A stretch of 6,836 nt of DNA from an uncultured Chthonomonas sp. (GTDB lineage: Bacteria > Armatimonadota > Chthonomonadetes > Chthonomonadales > CAJBBX01). A program made the position numbers and the translations under genes. The stretch lies in contig CAISOI010000876.1 in the NCBI GenBank assembly GCA_903886985.1, positions 1 through 6,836 on the forward strand. Direction: 5' to 3'. Shown here in pieces: positions 1-4,562 of this stretch. How positions within the stretch are numbered: the stretch's first letter is position 1; every line of letters starts with the position of its first letter. The notes beneath the pieces are model-generated. The model made no database searches. It was not told where the DNA came from and worked only from the letters and a program-made list of their open reading frames with translations.

Positions 1-873
1 AAAAACAACTCACTGACTGCTGATGAAGCAACCACTCAGAAATTCCTGTTCATATGGGCAATAACCTGTTTTGCGATTTTCTCGCTCATGACCTCAAAAT
101 TGATCAGCTACCTGCTTCCAATGTATGCGCCAGCTTCTCTGTTATCCGCGATCTGGATCGACCGGGCCCTGACCGCCAATGACCAGCGGGCATCGAAACC
201 AATGGTTATCGGCTCTATAATTATTTTGTTGACCGGTCTCGTTGGGCTGGTGGCTGGCCCCGTGGTCTCTGAGAAGGCGAAACACAGCGCCCGTCTCGCC
301 AATGATATTGCCAAGGAGGTTCCACCACCAGTTTGGGACTGGATCCAACACAGCATGCTGATCGCGACCATCGGCGGAATCGTTTCGCTCATCTTCATTA
401 AGCGAAAACAGCTTGAAATCAGTGTATGGGCTGTTTTCGGCACTATGATGATGTTTGTTCTCCTGGCGACAACGGAAGGCTTAAGCGCACTGCAAGCATC
501 CAAAATGGCACCGCTTCACTCGTTAGCTCTCAACGCTGGAGAATTGTCAATGGCCGGTCGCCCGCTGGCCATCCATATCGGGACTCCGCGCCACCCAAGC
601 GTGTTTTTCTATCTACCAAATGCGCTATTCTTAAAGCGAGAATTGCCGGACGGTGTAATCGAGAATGGAATTCTTCTGGAACGCGGTGAGATTGAACCGA
701 TCGTAGATTTTGTTAATTCCAACCACGGAGCAATCGTGCTGACAGACACGGAACGCGGCAAGAAATTGATCGAGCAAGTCCCTGATATGAAGGTTATCGA
801 CCGGCGAGGTCGATGGGAGCTTCTCGGTGCTAACAATATGACCACTGACCACATCGCCGGCATAAAACCATGA
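1..873 (+). CDS. ArnT-like membrane glycosyltransferase, C-terminal part (5' end outside window)
   Basis: The frame is open from the first base, so the gene begins upstream. The ATG at 88 is internal, because the codons before it already encode a membrane segment that matches the next gene. The visible 290 residues contain about five hydrophobic segments (near residues 14-30, 32-53, 68-90, 118-133, 139-156) and then a soluble tail of about 130 residues. The motif SKLISYLLPMY (32-42) matches SKLISYILPMY in the downstream gene, and the tails also align (PSVFFYLPNA against PSVIFKLPDA, and a final RGRWELL against RGGWALY). By this alignment about 300 residues are missing at the N-terminus. Proteins of this GT83/PMT-like family use polyprenyl-phosphate sugars as donors and transfer the sugar on the outer face of the inner membrane. 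The catalytic N-terminal loop is not in the window, so activity cannot be judged. The acceptor and sugar are unknown. The stop overlaps the next start as ATGA. Confidence 0.85.
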   Translation, partial: KNNSLTADEATTQKFLFIWAITCFAIFSLMTSKLISYLLPMYAPASLLSAIWIDRALTANDQRASKPMVIGSIIILLTGLVGLVAGPVVSEKAKHSARLANDIAKEVPPPVWDWIQHSMLIATIGGIVSLIFIKRKQLEISVWAVFGTMMMFVLLATTEGLSALQASKMAPLHSLALNAGELSMAGRPLAIHIGTPRHPSVFFYLPNALFLKRELPDGVIENGILLERGEIEPIVDFVNSNHGAIVLTDTERGKKLIEQVPDMKVIDRRGRWELLGANNMTTDHIAGIKP

Positions 874-2579
874 AGACGCTCTCCCAACACAAGCGATTTC
901 CACAAATCGTAATTGGACTGCTCTGCTTTTTCGCATTTTTTCTCAACCTAGGCAGCAACGGTCTGTGGGACCTCGATGAAGGGCTATATGCCAACGTGGC
1001 CCGTGAAATGCACATGACGGGTGACTACGTGGTTCCACGTATTAACGGTGAACCATTCTTTGAAAAACCCCCACTCATCTATTGGTCAGCGGCCACGTGT
1101 TACATGATACTGGGTCGCAACGAATTCACCACACGTTTGCCGTCTGCCCTTGCAAGCACTATTGCCGCCTTCCTAATTCTTGCGATGGGAACCCGGATTT
1201 TTGGTAAACGATCGGGGCTCCTTGCATCGGCACTATTTGTGTTAAGCCCGATGTCGTTTGGGGCAGCGCGACAACTGACCACGGATGCTACCTTGAACTT
1301 AGCTATTCTTGGGGCATTGATTTGTTACTGGATGGTTGGAATTGTCAGGGACGAACGAAAGTTGACGTGGAGTATTGGATTCTGGGTTGCCTGCGCTCTC
1401 GGTGTTTTGGCAAAAGGTCTGCCCGGGATACTGATTCCCTGTGTGGTTGTTTTCCTGTTCTGCGGCCTCAGAAACCGATTTGATATACGAAAGTGGCTCG
1501 TAGACCTCAATGTGGTAAAGCCCCTCATCGGAATTCCCATTTTCTTGGTTGTAGCCCTTCCGTGGCACGTGCTTGCTTTTCTATCCTCCGGCAAAGCGTT
1601 CACAAACGAATACATAATCAAGCAGCATCTTCAGCGGTTTCGGGGCGGTGACGTAAGCCACCTTGCACCTTTCTGGTTTTATATCCCCGGCTTCGCCATT
1701 GGTGCATTTCCCTGGAGTTTCTTCTCCTTAGCGGCGCTCCGAAATCGGTTGACTGGTTCTGAAGAGGACTCTCAACCCGACACTGCGTCAGAATCACGAT
1801 TGTTGCTCAAGATTTGGGCCGCCATAGTATTCTTGATGTTTTCGGCGAGTGGATCTAAGTTAATTAGCTACATTCTCCCGATGTATCCGGCAGCGGCACT
1901 TTTGGTTGGGGACTATTGCGCGAGTTATTACCAACCTGACAAGCATGTCAAAAAGCTCTTTCGACCGATGGTCGGAGCGTTTGTTATCTCGATTTCGTTG
2001 TTCGGAATCATAGTCTTTCGTGCTCCCATCGCACAAGCAATTGCAAACTACTCGCATAAGCCCGTGCATTTGGAAGCGATCCCAAGCTCACTTTTTCAGT
2101 GGGCGGTGGCACTCTTCTTTGTCTGGACCGCAGGAACGGGCTTGTATCTCTTGTTGGAACGTGAACGAAGAACCCGCATTGCATTTATTGCACTTTTCAG
2201 CGGAATGGGCCTTTTCTTAGCCGCCGCACTATTCGGCGTACTTCCCATCATTGAGCACGAGACGGTGAAGCCCATTCAGGCTCTAGGAGTCGTCTCCGGG
2301 GAATATTGGTCCAAAACTCACGAAAAGCTCTTTGTCGTCACGCTCAGCGGACGTCGCCCAAGTGTAATTTTCAAACTACCTGATGCTATGATTGGCACAA
2401 AGGATCGGAAGAGCTCAGTCAAAGAAGTACCTGATAAGGAACTCGTAAACGAATATATCTTTAAACCTGGCTCGAAGTATATTATCGCTGATGAGAAGAA
2501 ATTTTTCGAATGGGTAGATTTGCCTGGGTTCAAAAAGTTAGAGTCGCGCGGTGGATGGGCACTCTATCACAAGGATTAG
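870..2579 (+). CDS. ArnT-like (GT83 / PMT-type) membrane glycosyltransferase, complete
   Basis: This 569-residue protein has the length and layout usual for bacterial ArnT-like transferases. A first membrane helix (about 11-29) is followed by an outer loop with WDLDEGLYANVARE (33-46), which carries the acidic DE pair typical of the catalytic site. Next come TGDYVVPRING (50-60) and FEKPPLIYW (64-72), both family hallmarks. About ten further hydrophobic segments follow to residue 460, including SKLISYILPMY (329-339). QHLQRFRGG (252-260) resembles the conserved loop of the family. Residues 461-569 form a soluble, probably periplasmic, tail. The expected reaction is transfer of a sugar from an undecaprenyl-phosphate carrier to a lipid, glycan or protein. 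The family does not fix the substrate, so naming it arnT would overreach. The start ATG overlaps the previous stop by ATGA and I see no good Shine-Dalgarno sequence, which suggests translational coupling. It appears to be a tandem paralogue of the preceding gene and the last gene of the operon. Confidence 0.92.
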   Translation: MKTLSQHKRFPQIVIGLLCFFAFFLNLGSNGLWDLDEGLYANVAREMHMTGDYVVPRINGEPFFEKPPLIYWSAATCYMILGRNEFTTRLPSALASTIAAFLILAMGTRIFGKRSGLLASALFVLSPMSFGAARQLTTDATLNLAILGALICYWMVGIVRDERKLTWSIGFWVACALGVLAKGLPGILIPCVVVFLFCGLRNRFDIRKWLVDLNVVKPLIGIPIFLVVALPWHVLAFLSSGKAFTNEYIIKQHLQRFRGGDVSHLAPFWFYIPGFAIGAFPWSFFSLAALRNRLTGSEEDSQPDTASESRLLLKIWAAIVFLMFSASGSKLISYILPMYPAAALLVGDYCASYYQPDKHVKKLFRPMVGAFVISISLFGIIVFRAPIAQAIANYSHKPVHLEAIPSSLFQWAVALFFVWTAGTGLYLLLERERRTRIAFIALFSGMGLFLAAALFGVLPIIEHETVKPIQALGVVSGEYWSKTHEKLFVVTLSGRRPSVIFKLPDAMIGTKDRKSSVKEVPDKELVNEYIFKPGSKYIIADEKKFFEWVDLPGFKKLESRGGWALYHKD

Positions 2580-2602
2580 ATTTAGATGTTCAGATACAGA
2601 AA

Positions 2603-2641
2603 CTGCCCGCTCCTATACAGGAGTGGGCAGATTTCGTTTTT
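2603..2641 (+). terminator. Rho-independent terminator, probably bidirectional, between glycosyltransferase operon and ssrA
   Basis: A 12-bp stem (CTGCCCGCTCCT pairing with AGGAGTGGGCAG, one G-T pair) encloses the loop ATAC at 2603-2630. On the + strand it is followed by ATTTCGTTTTT, a good T-run. It lies 23 bp after the glycosyltransferase stop. Read on the - strand the same stem begins 12 bp after the tmRNA 3' end and is followed by TTTCTGT, a weaker T-run. It therefore probably stops both converging transcripts. The + strand function is better supported than the - strand one. Confidence 0.85.
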
Positions 2642-2642
2642 G

Positions 2643-2994
2643 TGGAGGTGCGGGGACTCGAACCCCGGTCCCTCGGGATACACCCAGGGCATCTACGAGC
2701 GTAGTCTGTAATTTATTCTCGCGAGGTTGCCTCCCACAGACAAGATGCTTCCCCGCAGTTCCGTATTAGTTGTTCTCTGTTTTGGTTGCGGACGGACCGG
2801 ACAGAGTGAGTCGGCATAGGTGGCGCCCAAAGTCATCTCGGCCGACAGGAGATGGATGGACGCGCAGCCTAATTAGGCTGCGAGCGCGTACTGATTAGTG
2901 TTCGCGTTTGTTGTTTTGCCGCTTTTTACGAGGCCAGCGGCGCCTCGGCTCGCCACCGTGAATGCCGTCGCCCAGGTCGACACCAATCACCCCC
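2643..2994 (-). ncRNA. ssrA: tmRNA (transfer-messenger RNA, 10Sa RNA), one-piece form
   Basis: tmRNA rescues stalled ribosomes: charged with alanine and bound by SmpB, it enters the A site and adds a degradation tag. Read on the - strand, the RNA begins GGGGGTGATTGGTGTCGACC, which fits the conserved tmRNA 5' end. It ends with the T-arm GGGGTTCGAGTCCCC (2652-2666) and CACCTCC. GGGGGUG and CACCUCC pair over 7 bp (one G-U) to form the acceptor stem, with A as discriminator at 2643. The next bases are CA followed by A, so the CCA tail is not fully encoded and should be added enzymatically. The tag frame lies at 2873-2920. Upstream of it CGAGG/CCTCG (2929-2947) fits a stem of pseudoknot 1. Immediately after the tag, the perfect 18-bp palindrome GCAGCCTAATTAGGCTGC (2864-2881) places the stop codon in a hairpin, as in other tmRNAs. 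The 352-nt length is normal for a one-piece tmRNA. I see no sign of the permuted two-piece form. Confidence 0.96.
2873..2920 (-). other. tmRNA proteolysis tag reading frame
   Basis: Read on the - strand from GGC at 2920, this frame gives GKTTNANTNQYALAA and then TAA. The ending YALAA is the classic C-terminal degron of ssrA tags recognised by ClpXP-type proteases. The first codon GGC and the start GKT resemble the Bacillus subtilis tag (GKTNSFNQNVALAA, from memory). The end and frame are fixed by the ALAA and stop. The exact resume codon is inferred, because upstream bases and SmpB set it. AGC just before GGC is the alternative. Confidence 0.9.
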
Positions 2995-3007
2995 ATGTGG
3001 AGTACAT

Positions 3008-3036
3008 ATTGTACTTGAGTATTAGACGTGGGTCAA
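3008..3036 (-). promoter_or_regulatory. Sigma-70-type promoter of ssrA
   Basis: On the - strand, TTGACC (3036-3031) is followed by a 17-bp spacer and TACAAT (3013-3008). Each box has five of six consensus bases and the spacer is ideal. The 3' edge of the -10 box lies 13 bp before the mature tmRNA 5' end, so transcription should start within a few bases of 2994-3001 with little or no 5' trimming. A strong constitutive promoter suits an abundant stable RNA. Confidence 0.85.
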
Positions 3037-3237
3037 GGACAATCGGTTTCATGAAGAGTCAGCCACGACAACGCTCTTATGTTTAAGCAATTGATTTTCA
3101 AGATCGTTCGCATTCCCTCAAAAAAGCCACGAACGGCTACATTCTTAGGCGATGCAAAAACATCCAATAATGCCGTACGTGACACGGCTTGTTCGCGGTT
3201 TTGGGGTAAATTGGAAGAGATAATATTGTAGGTCTTC

Positions 3238-3244
3238 AAAGGAG
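3238..3244 (+). promoter_or_regulatory. Ribosome binding site of the substrate-binding protein gene
   Basis: AAAGGAG ends 9 bases before the ATG at 3254 and is the clearest Shine-Dalgarno sequence in the window. With the lipoprotein signal that follows directly, it fixes the start. A TAATAT that could serve as a -10 box lies at 3221-3226, but no convincing -35 box is spaced correctly before it. The gene's promoter in the 3037-3237 gap is therefore not identified. Confidence 0.8.
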
Positions 3245-3253
3245 AATTACGAC

Positions 3254-4297
3254 ATGCGCAAGGGTAGTTCATGGTTTGGGCTGGCAGCAGCGGGGCTATT
3301 GGCTGTAACAGTGACCGGTTGTCCAAAAGAGAAAACGGAAACATCGCCCGCAGCCGGCTCCACGTCTGGAAGTGGAAGTGCTGGTGGAGCTACCGCCGCA
3401 ACAGAGAACGGCTCTATCAAAATTGCAGTTATCCCGAAGGGCACTGCGCACTCTTTCTGGCAGACCGTGAAGCTGGGTGCAGATGCCGCAGGCGCAGAAG
3501 AAAAAGTCGAAATCATATGGCAGGGTCCAGACAAAGAGGGTGACATCACCCAACAGATCAATCTGGTTCAGACACAAGTGACCAACAAGATCAGCGGATT
3601 GGTGCTAGCGGCAACAGATTCAAACTCTTTAGTGAGACCCCTTAAGGATGCTCAGGCAAAAGGTGTTCCTGTTGTTACCATCGACTCCGGTGTCAATGAT
3701 CCCAATGCATCGCTTTGCTATATCGCGACCGACAATGTTGAAGGGGGCCGACGCGCCGCGGACGCATTGGCCAAAGAGTTAGGCGAAAAGGGAAAAGTAG
3801 GGGTGCTTCTTTTCCAAAAAGGATCCGCCTCCAATGATGAGCGCGAAAAGGGATTTCTGGAGAATATCAAGAAATACCCAAATATCAAGATTGTCTCCTC
3901 TCTCGAGGGAAGCGATGCTCAAAAGGCGAACGACAACACGACCAATATGATTACTTCCAATCCTGATCTTAACGGCATTTTCGCAGCAAACGAACCCAAT
4001 GGAGTTGGTGCGGCAGCGGTGCTGAAACAAAAGGGACTGGCCGGTAAAGTGAAACTTGTTGCCTATGACAGTTCACCGGAAGAGTTGAAAGCACTGGAAG
4101 AAGGATCTATTCAGGCTCTCGTTGTTCAAGATCCATTCCAAATGGGCTATTTGGGAGTAAAGACAGTACTAAAGGCGATCCGCAAGCAACAGATCGACAA
4201 AAAGACTATCGACAGCGGAATGACAGTCGTAACCAAGGCCAACTTGAGCGATCCCAAAGTTCAAAAGCTCGTGAATCCTCCGATCCCTAAGAAGTAG
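3254..4297 (+). CDS. ABC-transporter substrate-binding lipoprotein, ribose/LacI-like periplasmic binding family
   Basis: This 347-residue protein starts with a lipoprotein signal: MRK, a hydrophobic stretch, and the lipobox VTGC with the lipidated Cys at residue 23. A Ser/Gly/Thr/Ala-rich linker (about 30-52) follows. The rest has the pattern of type 1 periplasmic binding proteins (Peripla_BP_4): IKIAVIPKGTAHSFWQ (55-70), the N-lobe strand ISGLVLAATDSN, VPVVTIDSGVND (138-149), IATDNVEGGR (157-166), the hinge-region GSASNDEREKGF (190-201), FAANEPNGVGAAA (243-255) and VQDPFQMGYLGV (291-302). Such proteins capture a small sugar or related solute outside the inner membrane and deliver it to a permease with an ABC ATPase. 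The Asp, Asn, Arg and Phe residues in these segments are the kind that bind sugars, but the ligand cannot be named. No permease or ATPase gene flanks it here: ssrA is divergent on the left and a secreted haem protein follows on the right. It may work with a distant transporter or as a sensor. Confidence 0.9.
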   Translation: MRKGSSWFGLAAAGLLAVTVTGCPKEKTETSPAAGSTSGSGSAGGATAATENGSIKIAVIPKGTAHSFWQTVKLGADAAGAEEKVEIIWQGPDKEGDITQQINLVQTQVTNKISGLVLAATDSNSLVRPLKDAQAKGVPVVTIDSGVNDPNASLCYIATDNVEGGRRAADALAKELGEKGKVGVLLFQKGSASNDEREKGFLENIKKYPNIKIVSSLEGSDAQKANDNTTNMITSNPDLNGIFAANEPNGVGAAAVLKQKGLAGKVKLVAYDSSPEELKALEEGSIQALVVQDPFQMGYLGVKTVLKAIRKQQIDKKTIDSGMTVVTKANLSDPKVQKLVNPPIPKK

Positions 4298-4310
4298 GTT
4301 TCTCGTGCTG

Positions 4311-4338
4311 TTGACTTTGAGCGATTAGTCTTAATAAT
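4311..4338 (+). promoter_or_regulatory. Candidate sigma-70-type promoter
   Basis: TTGACT (4311-4316), a 16-bp spacer and AATAAT (4333-4338) give five of six consensus bases in each box. It starts 14 bp after the substrate-binding protein stop and would start RNA near 4345. The target could be the secreted haem-protein gene at 4563, with a leader of about 218 nt, or a short RNA ending at the hairpin at 4381-4416. The match could also be chance in an AT-rich gap. Confidence 0.4.
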
Positions 4339-4380
4339 GCTAGGTTTCTTACGAGCATTTAGTTAGCAATGGCAGCAACG

Positions 4381-4420
4381 TTGCGCCGCCCGACGAACTA
4401 TTGTCGGACGGCGCAATTTA
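4381..4420 (+). terminator. Terminator-like hairpin after the substrate-binding protein gene
   Basis: TTGCGCCGCCCGAC (4381-4394) pairs with GTCGGACGGCGCAA (4403-4416) in a 14-bp stem with a single mismatch, around an 8-base loop. Only TTTA follows, so the U-run is short. The very stable stem, 83 bp after the stop codon, still makes termination of the upstream transcript the simplest role. Because a promoter-like pair lies before it, an attenuator in the leader of the next gene is also possible. Confidence 0.6.
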
Positions 4421-4562
4421 ACTGTGTGAGACAGGATTGAGGAAACATCCCTGTCACATCTTTGTCCAAGCAATTGGTACACGCACTCTTTCAGTTGGAT
4501 GTGAGGATTTAATTACTTTGTTATTGCATGGATTTAAACCGGAAAACGGGCATCGAAACGTG

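Noticed and set aside
2643..2690. The T-arm GGTTCGAGTCCC on the - strand as a stand-alone tRNA.
   Set aside because: There is no anticodon or D arm within about 90 nt. The acceptor partner lies 350 nt away, as in tmRNA.
2510..2769. Two overlapping + strand open frames running from the end of the glycosyltransferase gene into the tmRNA.
   Set aside because: They cross the terminator stem and the tRNA-like domain. Peptide stretches such as GTRTPVPRDTP are the usual false translation of a tRNA-like T-arm.
2898..3086. A 62-codon + strand open frame across the 5' half of the tmRNA gene.
   Set aside because: It lies antisense to a confidently identified tmRNA and its promoter, and the protein resembles nothing I know.
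3172..3188. Short inverted repeat GCCGT-7-ACGGC upstream of the substrate-binding protein gene, a possible operator.
   Set aside because: Five-bp arms are common by chance and no promoter can be placed next to it with confidence.
3079..3231. A 50-codon open frame (ATG to TAG) on the + strand, ending 22 bp before the substrate-binding protein gene.
   Set aside because: It has no Shine-Dalgarno sequence, no recognisable motif and unremarkable composition. An open frame of this length is easily expected by chance.
4424..4459. Imperfect hairpin GTGAGACAGG / CCTGTCAC after the main terminator-like stem.
   Set aside because: It needs a 2-base bulge and a 13-base loop and has no T-run. It is too weak to call as a second terminator.
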